Made by a program: the position numbers and the translations under genes
The notes under the pieces: model-generated
The model's database searches: none
Seen by the model: only the letters and a program-made list of their open reading frames with translations
Told to the model about the DNA's origin: nothing
Part shown: positions 24,501 through 39,500 of the stretch, piece by piece
Layout of the letters: each line of letters starts with the position of its first letter
Numbering within the stretch: position 1 is the first letter of the stretch
From: Haliotis asinina
Taxonomy: Eukaryota > Mollusca > Gastropoda > Lepetellida > Haliotidae
DNA: 64,000 nt
Direction of reading: 5' to 3'
NCBI RefSeq assembly: GCF_037392515.1
Contig: NC_090285.1
Span: forward strand, 3,537,501-3,601,500

Positions 24501-27500
24501 GCAGCCGCCTGTAAATATTGTCTGGACCAGACAATCCAGTGATCAACAGCATGAGCATCAATCTGTTCATTTGGGATGACCCGTGGCTCATCTCTTATGA
24601 TAAGTGCAGGTTTCTGAAGACCAGATGCAGATCTTCACAGGTCTGGTCTCCAGAAATAAATCCACCTATTTCATACGTATCTTTGTCACTATATGGGATA
24701 TGCATGATAGGTTGTTATTGACTGTAAGCAGGAAACAGAAACCAGTCAACCTTATCTCAGATCAAACTTAGATCAAACTGCCAGGGAGAGACACATATGT
24801 TATAAACCCCACCAGTGCTTGCTTGTGAAGTCGACCTGTCATTGTCATTAGTATTAGATTAGAACAGTCACATTTATGGTGTTCCTAGATTCAAAGATTC
24901 AAAGCCTCAATGACTTGGTGGTAGGGGGTTGGTGGGGGAGCTCATTAAAGTAATGCTCGCGAAGGTCTAGTGTAGAATAGGCCTTCAGCAAGCCATGCTT
25001 GCCATAAAAGGTGACTATTCTTGTTGTAAGAGGGGACTTTGGGATCAGGTGGTCAGATTCGTTTACTTGGTTGACACATCATCGTATGGTAATTGCATAG
25101 ATTGATGCTCATGCTGTTGATCACTGGATTGTCTGGTTTAGACTTAAGTGTTTCCAATTGTTTGCTGGAATATTGCTGAGGGCAGTATAAAACTAAAGTC
25201 ACTCACTCATCAGTTTGAAGGCTGTTACAAACATATCTCGTAATAAAGAATACACTGTGATAGGGATCACAAATATATGATAACATATATTTGATAGTAT
25301 TTAGACTGATTGCCACCCACAAATTTTATTTCTCATTTTATGCATTTCCTTGATTTTTATGTCATGATGTAAGAATCAGTTGGAAGTTAATTTCTAAAAT
25401 AAACTCTAGTGTAAAGAAATTACCAAGAGGCTTTTAATGTTTTTAATTTTTTTAGATTTTCAGTCCAACACAGCATACATACAGTGTGTTGTGTAGCCGA
25501 AGGGTGTGAAGAGAAAGCGTAGGAGATACTTGCACTACAAAATATATCTGTGTTACAGTAAACAATTTATTTTTTCCAAATCTAAAATTGCTATGTTGTC
25601 TTTTTCAGAATGTCTTAATACATAGTAAGATTCTTTCAGCATCTGCTCCTCTCGGTGTTGAAGATTTGAACAAAAAGAATGTCTCTTTCAATTTTTTCTG
25701 TACAATATTGATCAGGATGACTATATATTTTTCTACAAAGCATGTGTTATGTATATAAATGAACAAGTTTAGGTTTGAACAGTGAGGGTGCTTTTAGCGA
25801 GGGTGCTTTTAACCCAGTTTACATTAACATGCCAATGACTTCAATGATATACAACCTTGTGAAAAGGTGAAAAATCAGCTTGGTTTATTGTTACTATGGT
25901 AATAAACATAGTTCATCTACACTGAACTGTCAGAATACCTGTAAGAATTATGAGGCCGCCACTTGAAGCTGGTCTATTTATAGAATGCTGCGCATTATCC
26001 TTGCGAACATAGTAATGTGGAAATGATGTGGAAAATTCCGGGTATGGCAAATGTTCTGCTTTCTGTAGGGCAGTATTGATATCGGCACAAGTAGACTGGC
26101 TTTGTTTGTTTGTGTGCTGTATGATTAAAGTAAACACCATTACTTCACATGGTCATGATGTAAGTGAAAGAACATCTGCAAATATTCTTACAACATGCAC
26201 AGATGCATGAATAATGCATGCATAATGGCCAGTGACAGGTACCCTGTGTTGAAACAGTCTGTACACATTCTAGCTGCTGTTGCTGTCATTGCTGCCATCT
26301 GGCTGGGGTTTAACTGCTTCTACTATGACATGCCCAGACAGGTGCGAGCATGCATTGATTGTCATAGGTCACCTTGACCACCTGGGTCAATATGACATAT
26401 ATTGTCACAGCTCATGGTTCATATCATTTTCAGTAGAGAGAGATAGCATTATGAAATAGCATATGAATTGTCATTGCCTTAGGTCCCATTCTGTATTCAT
26501 AATGAGATACTGAAATGGTTACTAGTTATTCACTGCATGGTGTCACTGCACTTCACCGGCATTTCAAATTTGTTGCTTCTTTTTTTCTTTTTGAATGAGT
26601 TTGTCTTTCAACAGGTGGTATGGTTAAAAAAAATATCCCTGAAATGTGAAATTGCAGGATGGTTTTTGAAATGTAAAATAAACAGCATTCTGCATGATTG
26701 AATAAAATCAGTAAATGAGTGCTTGTACTCTGCCATTATGAAAACTGAATGTCTGATAAGAAGATATTAATGTCACTGCTAAAGCGAGATGAGAAAATTC
26801 TATGCAGCACTGTTGTCTCCACAATGGAAATGTCGGCCACCTGGTCTGTGAAAACTGATAGCAGTAATTATGACGTGAAACAATGCTCTTTCATATCCCC
26901 GTAGAACCATAACATTAGATCTTGTGTTATCATGTCCACTTGAAATAGGATATGGAAACCTTTAGATGCTTTATGATAATATCATTCCTTGAAAGAGGTT
27001 CAAGAAAAGTAGCCATCTCCTTATGCTGGGCGCTCCAGGGGAGACTTTTGGTGTTTTACATGTGAAAACTTCCAACAAAGGGAGGGAACATGGACACTAG
27101 AATACCTATACAGGTAAACCACAATCTCTTAGCTCCTTTGTTGACTTAATTCATTCATATTTTGTTTCTAGAAAAGTCGATAATGAAATAGCAGAGTCAC
27201 AGGAACTTTTCTTAAGATGTTCTATATAATTATGTGCATTTAAAACAATCTCTAGGACAGTTTGGATAAGAGTCCATGGCTTACAACATCTGAAACCCTG
27301 CAATTAGATTTGATGTATTCCATTTTAGATAGGTTTCAATTACAAGAAAAAGATTTTGTTAAACTAATGACAACTTAGAAAGCCCTCTTTCAGATATTTA
27401 TCATTGTGATTAATTCAGGTTTAAGTTTCAGTGAAGAAAAGTGGGGAAGATGAAGGGTATATGTGTTACACAGCATAAGAGATGACTTAAACATTTTCAA

Positions 27501-30500
27501 GGTGCTTATCAGTTGAGACACATATTTATTGCCAGTGTATTCAGCACATGTTGAAAGTAATCTGCACATTTTAATATTAGTTATTGTTCCAGAGGTCCAT
27601 ATGGCACAGGAACTATCCATATATTCATTGATTTTAGCGGAAAGATGGATCTATTCAATCAAAATGTACATTCCATCAATCCTTTGTCATTTCCTAACTC
27701 CATATGACAATACCAAGATAATTTTGTTTCAGCTTCTATGTCATTGTGTCTTTGTTTCAGCTTCTGTGTTATTATGTCATTGTTTCAGCTTCTGTGTTGG
27801 TGTGTCATTGTTTCAGCATCACTGTTTCAACTTCAGTGTTTCACCTTGTAAATTTCTCCATTTTCAAATAATTCACATCTTTCATGAAACGTCTGATATG
27901 GTTTGTTTTGGCGATTTTGGAATGCAGTTATTGACAAGTTTCTGCTTTCGATATCAGTTCACGTGTGGGATGCCCCTTTCATTCTCATATTACATATTAA
28001 CTTGTTTATTGTAGACCACTGTTCTGTCGGCTACTGGTATATTTATTGTAGACCACTGTTCTGTTGGCTACTGGTATGTTTATTGTAGACCGCTGTTCTG
28101 TTGGCTACTGGTATGTTTATTGTAGACCACTGTTCTGTTGGCTACTGGTATGTTTATTAGATGACTGTTTTTCTTGTTTTATTCTTCTATATCTGTTTTA
28201 TCTGGCCGATTTGTTAGTAAGAATATTTATTCTGTACATTTGTTTTCAATTACTTTTGTGGTATTCCATATCTCTGTCCTGTATACCATGGTGTTATGTA
28301 GCTACTAGAGCGAAATGATTGGTACACTGTGTGATATACTTCCTGGTGGGCTATAACACTGCTGACTGACTTCCTTGTACTTTGTACGGCTTGTATTGTT
28401 CTCTTAGGCAATATACAAACCATTAGAACCTGTTGCTATCACTACCAGGTTGCAGGTAAACAAACATCATTTCATGTTTGTAGCTTTGTTTCAGTGTATG
28501 TTTATATTTGGACTAAATCATCACAGACAGTGTTGATACAGACAGTGTTGATACAGACAGTGTTGAAACAGACCTGTGTTTAACCACAGGAATAGGTTCT
28601 GTGAGAACCCAGATGAGATGATAGGTCCTACACTAATGTTTAGTCTCAGAACATATCAGATTCTGACAAAAACAAGCAGCTAATAGAAATGGAAAAGTTG
28701 GCCAGTGACACAGGAATATCAGAACCTGAACCAAGAGTAAATCTAGACTCAATGAATTTAGAGTGTTTCAGTCAGGCATGTACTTTAAGGAATGGAAAAT
28801 CATATGGTTAAGAGACTATAATACTTATTACATGTGTCCATACTGTAGGGACTAGTGGATCTCGACTCACCAAACCTGAGATGGTATCAGTAGTATCTCA
28901 ACACTGGTGCCTTTTCTCATTACTTAAGAATGAAAAAAACAACCAAGTACAAATCTGGGTTTGTTCGAGGTACCCTCCTTACAACTAATTGTATACATGT
29001 GGTTAAGTTGCAGAGCATCACTCTGACGTTTGTATCGCTCAAGACTCAATTGGTGGAAACTAGGAATTAATTGTTGAAAGCATATCTATCAGGGGAGTCT
29101 ACTGTACTTGTAATCTAGGGAGTCTGTTGTACTTGTAATCTGGAGAGTCTGTTGTACTTGTAATCTGGGGGTTTCTATTGTACTTGTAATCTGAGGGGTC
29201 TTTTGTAATCTGAAGCATATTTAGAATTTGATTCTACTCTTGGATAACCATTCTCTATCACCCAGGGATTATGTCTCCATTATATTAAGACAAATGTCTT
29301 AGGCTCATTCAATGTGCTACATTTCGCAAGTGATGTCCCCCTTCTCCTTCTGTGTTATCACTAACATACCACAGCATTTCTCTTCAGTATTATGTGACTG
29401 GATCTATGGCTTGTTTTCGGATCATCTGGAGCAGAGCTGAAATGAAGCTGTTGGCCTAGATAGACCCAAGGTATTTGTCAATGGTACCAGGGTATTTATC
29501 AATGATACCAGGGTATTTGTCAATGGTACCAGGGTATTTGTCAATGGTACCAGGGTATTTGTCAATGGTACCAGGGTATTTATCAATGGTACCAGGGTAT
29601 TTATCAATGGTACCAAGGTATTTATCAATGGTACCAGGGTATTTGTCAATGGTACCAGGGTATTTATCAATGGTACCAGGGTATTTATCAATGGTACCAG
29701 GGTATTTGTCAATGGTACCAGGGTATTTATCAATGGTACCAGGTGAACTGGGAATGTTGGATAACACATGGCCAATTTAATTTGATTATACATGTGACAT
29801 GTTCTCATTTGGATGTTCTGTGCCTGTTTCATGAAGCAAAACATCACAGAGGATTCGCAGTTTTAAACTTAAACAAACCAGTTAAATGATCCAAATAATT
29901 AGAAATAGTTTCTTTGATAGGTACCAGTGTACATGGATGCAATTAACAGAAGTGTCACATGAAAACGTTATAAAGTGGTGAGTTTTTGACTTCACGAGAA
30001 ATGGAAATTGAGGGAATTCTCTTACATTTCCTTACATCAAGTCCACTGAAAAACTGAAAATTGTTTTATTAATGCCATGGAATCTATCAGTGGACAGGTT
30101 GTGAAACCGGGTGCAACTTACATAAATGACTGGTATTTTACTAACTTTATATAAGATAACATAAGATATTTTATTGCATAGCATTCCATTGAGGAACAGT
30201 GGCAATATTCTACCAGCTTCAAATATATATGAGGAACAAAGATATGTAAATGCAATGTTTGGTTGCAACATGTATAATAGAATGTGTACTTGCGTTACAG
30301 TGTGAAATGTTTATTACACGGGATCTAGGCATAGATGCTGTCGGTATTATATCAAGCTGTTGGGTGTGTGCCATTTTTGTTACACATATGCAGTATTACA
30401 GTCATTACTTGGTTGTGTTACTGTCATACCTTGTAATGCTCAGCCTGAGACAGGGTCCTTAGGCTATCACTTCCTCAGAAGCAGCAGCAGACAAAGCCAT

Positions 30501-33500
30501 GCCACAAGGTGGTGTTTATATTGCCATGACCTCGGACCTTGCCTAGGTCACACAAAGGTCATCATTGATGACTGGATTTAGGCCAAGTTTATTGGACAGT
30601 TTGTCAAGAATGAGATTATGATTGAAACATCTTGTTACTGTCAAAATGCTTCAGGACTTTGTTTGTCTCAGATGTTAATTTTTCTAGAAGGTGTGAAACA
30701 GCTGGAGACAGTGGAATGTAAGGAGATACATTTGAAGTTGCCATTATTGTTATCACTCTTACGATGATAACCTGTTAGAAGTATTGACAAGAGTGAAATT
30801 CTCTATAAAGATACTAACTGAACTAGGTAGGAGAACAAGACCATCTCTGTAATCAGTGCTCAGTCCTTGAAGATGAACAGCACTGTTTCATGTGTTGTTC
30901 TGAATATTCAGAAATAAGTTGCTACTTATTTAATTCCCTTTCATCTCGAAATTATATATTTAAAGTTTTGCAACAGCAAAATTTAGCCTCATGTTTAAAA
31001 ATAATGAATCTAATAGTACAGAAATACATATGTATAACTTCAAATAAACATAGAAGACTACTTGATTCTGCCATTATTGTACACATTATGTTGTATGTCT
31101 TGTTACTGTGATTCATTATATACCTTGCTTATGTAGCATCTGTCGTCTAACCGTTATGATAAGGATCATCTATGTGTATTTCTATATCTTTGTACCTTTT
31201 ATGTTCATATATCTGTAGTTTATAGAATATTGCCACTGTTCCTTAATGGAATATTATGCAATAAATGTCTTAGCTTAGCTTAGCTTAGCTTAGCTTAGCT
31301 TAGATAGATACAGTGATCTAAAAATACAATGAATGTTCCCTTTAGATTTGTGACGGCAGTGTCCAGGGGTTTGTGTCTGTTCTGAGTTGTCAGTAGTTAA
31401 TAACCTAATTATTTTCACTTGTAACTTTGGACACAAGGACAAGTGGCCAAGTCAAAGATGACACATTTTGTCGAGCATGAACACCTGATACCTCTAATAA
31501 ATTGTTCAAGTTTCTAGCGTTGTCTGCACCATTGTACATGGCTATGACTTTCGTATCTCTCCCCGAGCTACCTCACAGGCCATTTAACTGGAATATTGTT
31601 TAAAGCAACGATGAACATATTACCGTCACTCACTCACCAACTGAAACATTCTGATATGCAGCCAGTGACTGACTCAGTTGGTGTATCAGGAGGAGAGGGT
31701 GAGGAGGAGGATTGTCCTGGTCAGACCCAATCATGTGGTGACTGCTGGCATATACCTGTCATATTGCTGATTGCTGCGTTAAATGATGACAGAATCACTG
31801 TTGGTGTGTTTGTTTCTTCAATATGTACAAGGTGTCATCAACCAACCACCGTCCAGATACTGATAGCATCAATACCTGTAATTGAGTCCTGAATTTGTAT
31901 ATTAGTGAGTCCAGTCTTACTGTGTATGATAAGGCATGTTTTTAGATATCAGAAATATGCACACTTATACAGAATGGACATGGGCAAAAGTAGTTTTGTC
32001 TTTCAAGGGACTAACAGAAGTAAATGGCTACATTTACACAAGTGAGTCTAAACTTTTGATTGGTAGTGTCTTTTACAAAACCCCAGGTCCTATCACAGTA
32101 TCAGTAAGTAATGCCATGATATTGTCTTTTACAAAACCCCAGGTCCTATCACAGTATCAGTAAGTAATGCCATGATATTGTCTTTTACAAAACCCCAGGT
32201 CCTATCACAGTATCAGTAAGTAATGCCGTGATATTGTCTTTTACAAAACCCCAGGTCCTATCACAGTATCAGTAAGTAATGCCATGATATTGTCTTTTAC
32301 AAAACCCCAGGTCCTATCACAGTATCAGTAAGTAATGCCATGATACATGTAGTTCTCATGCATTACTGAGACCCCTAGGAAGCTCATTGATACATGGAAA
32401 CATAATCGATTCTTGATGTTATTTTGAAATGTTTCATCTTGTTGACTTAGGTGTCCTTTGAGTTTACGTTGTGAGGCAATTGGTTTTAATAGTTTTTTCT
32501 TTAATGTTGCCTTACAAGTTACTGCTGAGAGTATTCAAGTAAGGAAAATTACTCCTGCAATATTAGACATGATCACATCTTGACTGAGACCTACTATGTG
32601 ATTTGCATATGACAATTACTGGACATCTTGACTTGATCAGTTGTAAACATATGGTAGTTTGCAGCAAAGGTTTTACACCAGAACTACATTCTGCATGTTG
32701 GCGGTGTGACAGCTGATGTTGATGGCTGGGAACTGGCTGTGTATGTCGGCAACGACAGCTGTAGCACCATACTTCACACTTACTGCACAACCACCTTGAC
32801 ATAACCACCATAACTGTCTGATTTGGGTAATATTTTCCTAACAACTATTGTCGTCATCTTGAATTAGTAGGTCTGTCAGGTCTGAAGGGGTTTAGTCCGT
32901 CCTATGTTAATGATTCACGTAAAGGACGGCTTGTCATTCTAAGACAAATGGCCTGATGACAAACTTCTTATGATGTAATTCATAGTTCAGTGATAATAAA
33001 ATGTATTCAGTACCATTCGTTTGGGGCTGAAGTTAATGTTGGTGGTATATGACATTCTTTAACATGAGCACCATGAGTTCATATTTATATTCATGCAGGT
33101 GCATATGGTTTTCAAGTTTTTGCCCTTGCCACACAATTTTGGAAAAAAAAAAGAATTTGCACTGTTTCAGATCAAGACATGTTAACATTAAGTACAAAGA
33201 TATTGTGTTTAATCGTAGTGAGTTTTTAGAACTGTTCATATTTGTGCATTATTACAGTTTAAAACATTTAATTTACATATGTATTAAGAATAAGATCATA
33301 TTTGCAAGAAACATAAGGGCACTTGAAAAGGAAACCTGCAGACAGTAACCCAATACCTTCTCTACTTGTGTGAGGAAAGTCAAATGTATAATGTATATGA
33401 GATTTCAGCTTTAAAAAGATAATTTTCTATATCTTAAGCATAGTGAAAACTAAATATTAATCTTAAGTTCATTTTTAACGACATGTTGTTGCAGGAATTT

Positions 33501-36500
33501 TAGGTTTGATGAAAATATTTAATGAGATACTGATATTAATAAGAGGAAGCTCAGTAATTTTGTCTGATATTAAAAACCTGTTTTAGACTCACCAAACTGG
33601 AGATTGTTGAACATTGTAGTTTAACAAACAAAATCTGTGTTCACATTTAAAGGCAAAGGTTTGCACGCATCAATTTTTTTATTATTGTTCATGTTATACA
33701 AACACTTGAATAAGGAGGGAGCCGTGAGCCAGCTAGACCCTGTTATTCACAAGAGCCATTTGGTAGAAGCCATCTATATTTGCACATGTTGAAAAAAAAA
33801 TTAGTGAAATCAGTTGTCAGAAGGAGGGATGGGCAAACAAGATTCAGAAGCAGATAGAAGGTTTACTGTATGTTCAACTCATACAGAGTCTGCAGTAGTT
33901 ACAATAACACTGCATGCATTTGTTAACACCAGTCACAACAATAGTGCATGCTTTTGTTAACCGTAGCATCAACAGCTAACAGTTGCTAACTTTGGCTGCA
34001 GTTATCCATAGTTGTTAACTGTAAATTTGGCAATATCAGTCCACAGTTGTCAACTTTGGTAAGAACAGACACATTTGTTAACACAGGCAACAGCTATCCA
34101 CAGTTATTAACTTTCAGTTTGGTAATATCAGTCCACAGTTGTCAACTTTGGTAAGAACAGACACATTTGTTAACACAGGCAGCAGCTGTCCACAGTTATT
34201 AACTTTCAGTTTGGTAATATCAGTCCACAGTTGTCAACTTTGATAAGAACAGACACATTTGTTAACACAGGCAACAGCTATCCACAGTTATTAACTTTCA
34301 GTTTGGTAATATCAGTCCACAGTTGTCAACTTTGGTAAGAACAGACATATTTGTTAACACAGGCAACAGCTATCCACAGTTATTAACTTTCAGTTTGGTA
34401 ATATCAGTCCACAGTGAACAACTCCATCAGCAATGTGCTCTTTTGCTAACACATATCATAATAGTCCACACTTTTATTAACATTTGCAGAAACAGTTGTC
34501 AACATTTGTATCAAAAGTACACATTTATGAATGTTTCCGACAGATACATTAACAAAGTATTCCGTGGCAGTTTACATTTGCAGTACTCAAACTACAATGA
34601 GCTGTCAGACCTTTCTTGGTTTTACGAGTCATTACAGATGGAGTTCATATTAACCATTCACTGCTACTGCCAAGGAATCAAACTAAAAGGTAGAGGTGGG
34701 GTAGCCTAGTGGTTAATGTGTCCGCTCGTCATGCTGAAGACCTGGGTTCAATTCCCCACATGGCCCCCACATGGGTACAACATGTGAGCCTATTTGTGGT
34801 GTTCTCTGCTGTGACATTGTTGGAGCATTGCTAAAAGTGGTATACGACCATACTCACTCACTCAGACCGGGAAGGAACTTTCATACAGCTCACTATCAAA
34901 GATATTTATGTGATAATCAGGGAGAGCCATACAAGGTGTCCTTTTCATATAGGTATAACTAGAACTGACAAGCATTATTTCATTCACAAATTTGCATGTG
35001 TTTAACTACATTTATGTCTCTTAATGTCAAACTGTGAACAGTCTTTTTTTATATCTTAGACAGGTTTTATGCAGATTTGAAAAGACCTTGAATTTTGATG
35101 CCTCATTTAGAAAGGTCTGAAGTGTAACAGAATCTTTATTAATGAGTGTGGCCTTGAAGGCAAATAAACTTTATATTTATAGTCCAGCACATGAAAGCTT
35201 ATGAATTTCTGTCAGGAAAGCAAATTCTGAACAACTAAACAAACTGCACACAAACCATTGGATTCAGAACTATATTTTTCTAACATATGGTATTGCCTAG
35301 AAAGGACAATTTATGAATGTCTTGAGCATCTACTTGGTCATATCCTCACGGTATCCATTGAAGTTCTGGCTGTCACTAACTCAAAGTTAACAATATTGTT
35401 TCTGGGCAAATCTATGGCATGGTAAGTTGTTATGCAAAATTTGTATACCAAATTTTGATATTTTTGTGCAGTTAATGTTTTTGTAAGTATTCCATAAATC
35501 TACCGAGTTAATTTGTGCAATATGGCTATGACACAATAAAAACATTTCTTGTTTTTATTTACAGACTCTGATATCTGTACAATAATTATTATGAGAGTAT
35601 ATTTTTTGGAAGAAATAATCCATATTTTATACTAGATAAAGTTAAAAATGGAGCGTGTGTAATAGATAACAATTATATGCACAATAATTGTTGTGAGACT
35701 TGTATTTTCTGGAAGAAAAACTCCCTGTATAGGAATGAACTTTTTTTTATAAAGTTTAAAAGAGAAGCTGTGTCATAAGTAACGAAAATCAAATTACAAT
35801 TTAATTATTTATCATGTTTAATAAGTTTGAATTTAAGAGTTTGGTTGAGATTGGTGACAGGACATTGTGATGAACATTGGCACCTTCAAACTCCTTGATA
35901 GTGATTTAGTAGATCTTTATAGTTGTATACTGGTGCTCTGGCTGTCAGATTGCACATCTACTGCCTCGCAATCATGTAGAGTACATAAGATGAAGGAGGA
36001 AGTAGCTGCGATTCTACCGACACAGCCCACCACAAAGGTAATTATGGCTGGAGAGTTTTGTAATCATCCAATTGCTTCCAGTGTGGTCGGTCTGATGGGA
36101 GAGGACTGGCAGAAGGACAGGTATCTAGGACAGACGGTAATCATGTTATAAATGTCGTAACATGCAAGACCAACACATGGCTGACTATGAGGTATAACCC
36201 TATCTCTCCTTGTCAACATATGACCCAGTTTGTCTGTAGGTAATTGTATATATATAGACATGACACACTTCAGGGCTTGACATAAGCTGCAGGGAGAAAA
36301 AGCCGACAAAAAGCATAAAGTGAAGCTTGGAAGAGAATCGCTACAAATCTCTGTACATTATATTGACAGGTTTTGGCATTACCGCCAGAAAACAGTCTCC
36401 AATCTGATTACACTGTGTTCGGACTGGAGACGCGACTGCAGACTCGACTTGCTAAGGCATTGTTCAGATTAGCCCAGCAATAGTTTAAAGGGCCCTCTGT

Positions 36501-39500
36501 AGTATGAAAGGCATCGTGAGAGATGCCAACCCTTGGTGACCTCACATTTTGTTATGCTGTGTGAGGAATCAAACAAGGAAATGCTCACCGACTACAGGCA
36601 GGGCATTGTCGCCCAACCTCGAGGAAGTGCAGGGCTATTTTTTTTCTCTTCACATATTTGATGCCCAAAAACAGTGATCTGTTGAAATTAGATACGTTTG
36701 TTAGAAATAATGCAGATTATTTAAGTGGCGTTCCCATCACAGGAATTACAGTTGTGACTGCATGTAAGCACTTGATTGTTTCTATCAGTATGCTTGTCAT
36801 AATTGATGTCGTTGGGTTGAGCATACATGCAGGCACACATGTGGGTGAAGATCTCTTTCGGTTTATGTGGGTCGAGGATGTGGGCTTACATGTGTATGCT
36901 GCACATTCTCCAGCACAGAAAAAAAGTCACATATGGTTCTTTATTTATGTTATTGACCAATGTAATGTTGAGTCCTAATTACAGCTAGTCAGTTTAATTT
37001 GCTTCAAAGCGTGTTCCCTACAGTGTTTTTTTGGGTTTTTTTTAGATCTATCAGTTGGATTAGAACAGTTTCGGTTTTAACTCAGAATCAGTATTTGTTA
37101 CCCTAATACCTTTGATTTTTTAAAAAATTTTTTTGCAAGAAAGAAAATAAGTACTTTGACATAAAATATGTTAAAAAATTGACAGTTTCTTATATATCCT
37201 CTTGCAACTTGAAATGACCTTTCATAATTGTATTGAACAAGTCACAAGTGCTTTTAACACATTCGTTATATCTCACTGGCACATCTTGTCAGACTTCTTC
37301 ATGTGTGAAGGATGGTTTATTCTGCATATGTTATTTATGTGTTTGCTATTGGATGATATTTTGTATTTTATTTACCTTTAATCATATTTGAGGTTACTGC
37401 CCCCATTACAGTTGACAGTGGGTCAAGGGATTGTCTCAAGGGTTTCTCTGGATCATACCAACCAACATCAATGGCTGTATTTAGCATTCATTCATTTATC
37501 CATTCATTGTTTGATGTTGTCTCTTTTGAAATAGGAACATGTTGTTTGAGTTAAACCAGATTAACGGTAAATAATCTTTAAAAAGAATATGAACTGGTGT
37601 GCTCATATGATGTGGTCCTTTTAACTAATGATTTGGACAGTTTATGTGTGTACATTCACACAACAGTCACATAACAGTAATAGAGCACACAACGCTTAAT
37701 ATAGGACTCACAGAACACTAACATCTCACACAATACCCAAACAACACTAAAAGAACATGCACACCACACCCTGACAACATAAACCTAACTTACAAAGCAC
37801 GCAGCACCAACAGAACACTCACACACCAGCCTCACCACACTTATAAAGCACACAGCACCAACAGAACAACACACACAAGCTTTACAAGACATAAATCACA
37901 CAGCACCAACAGAACAACACATACCAGCCTTACAAGACTTATAAAGCATGCAGCACCAACAGAACAACACACACCAGCCTTACAAGACTTATAAAGCATG
38001 CAGCACTATCAGAACACTCACACACCAGCCTTACAAGACTTATAAAGCATGCAGCACTATCAGAATACTCACACACCAGCCTTACAAGACTTATAAAGCA
38101 TGCAGCACTATCAGAACACTCACACACCAGCCTTACAAGACTTATAAAGCACACAACACTATCAGAACACTCACACACCAGCCTTACAAGACTTATAAAG
38201 CATGCAGCACTATCAGAACACTCACACACCAGCCTTACAAGACTTATAAAGCATGCAGCACTATCAGAACACTCACACACCAGCCTTACAAGACTTATAA
38301 AGCATGCAGCACTATCAGAACACTCACACACCAGCCTTACAAGACTTATAAAGCATGCAGCACTATCAGAACACTCACACACCAGCCTCACCACACTAAT
38401 AAAGCACATAACAAAATATTCACACAGTACTAAAAGAAACCTCACATAACACAACATGAAACTAACACATGCCTCACAACACTGTTACATGACCACTGAA
38501 ACCCCACAACCTGGGAATCAGCCTGAATTATAGCAGTAGAAAATAGCTTTGTCAATATCATTGAAAGGAAACTGACATTAAAAACCAACTCCAACTCTAT
38601 ATGTTCACTGTGCAACATGCCCCCCAAGCACATAGTAATGATTGCACCTAGTTGTATTTCCTAACGTCTGTGCAGTGGAACCTTGGTAGCTCAAAACCAT
38701 GAGGACCATCGTGAGTCACACCATCAATATTACAGCAGCACCAACATGGATTCTGTCAAGACTGTCTCATTGTCTCCAGAGCTGCATCAAATATATGTAC
38801 TTGGTACTTAGTGTACTCTCACAGATCCTAGACCTGGACAAACCTGAGCTTGTTGTCAGCCAATAGGATTGGGTGGTCAGAAACTGGGTTGATACATGGC
38901 CATAACCTGATTGCCCAAATAACACTCCAGAACTAGGGGTGACTATAGTAAAGACCCTGAAGCTAATATAACCGAGAAAGCCCATGCAAGTATTGCTAGA
39001 AAATGTAGCAAGTCTGGAAATGAAGTCTTTCATTTTAATACCTTTCACAGAGAACTTTTTTCAGTACAATATGTTCATTTCAGAGAGTAGGTGACCATTG
39101 AAAGGGAAACACCTATTGTGACCAGCTGTTGCAGTGGTATGGAAATAGTATTTTTTCTCCTTGAATTATCTCATCTCAAGTCATTTCATAAAGTGGTGTA
39201 TAATTTATATGAAATTAAAACAAGGTGAAGTAGTTCAGTCTCTTTTAATAACTGACATGAAAAGTGGAACCCAGTTCAAGTTTAGTTTAAGTGGTAGGAG
39301 GGGCAGATAACTCTAAATCAAAGCAAAGGAATCTGGTACTTCCTGTATCTTGCTCTGCACATTTATCCACAGAAGTCAGTTACTAAACTATCAATAGTCA
39401 CACATACTATCAATGCATCAGTAGTTTTTAGTTCAATCGATTAGTTGCTCTCAGAGGCTCAATAATTCCAGTGTGTCAATAGTTCGATGTATTGTTACCT

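Noticed and set aside
29422-29847. Open frames on both strands over the 21-bp array
   Set aside because: Repeat by-product, as for the other arrays.
37939-38457. Cys/Ser-rich (-) and Tyr/Thr-rich (+) repeat proteins
   Set aside because: Same cause: a 51-bp unit without stops on either strand.
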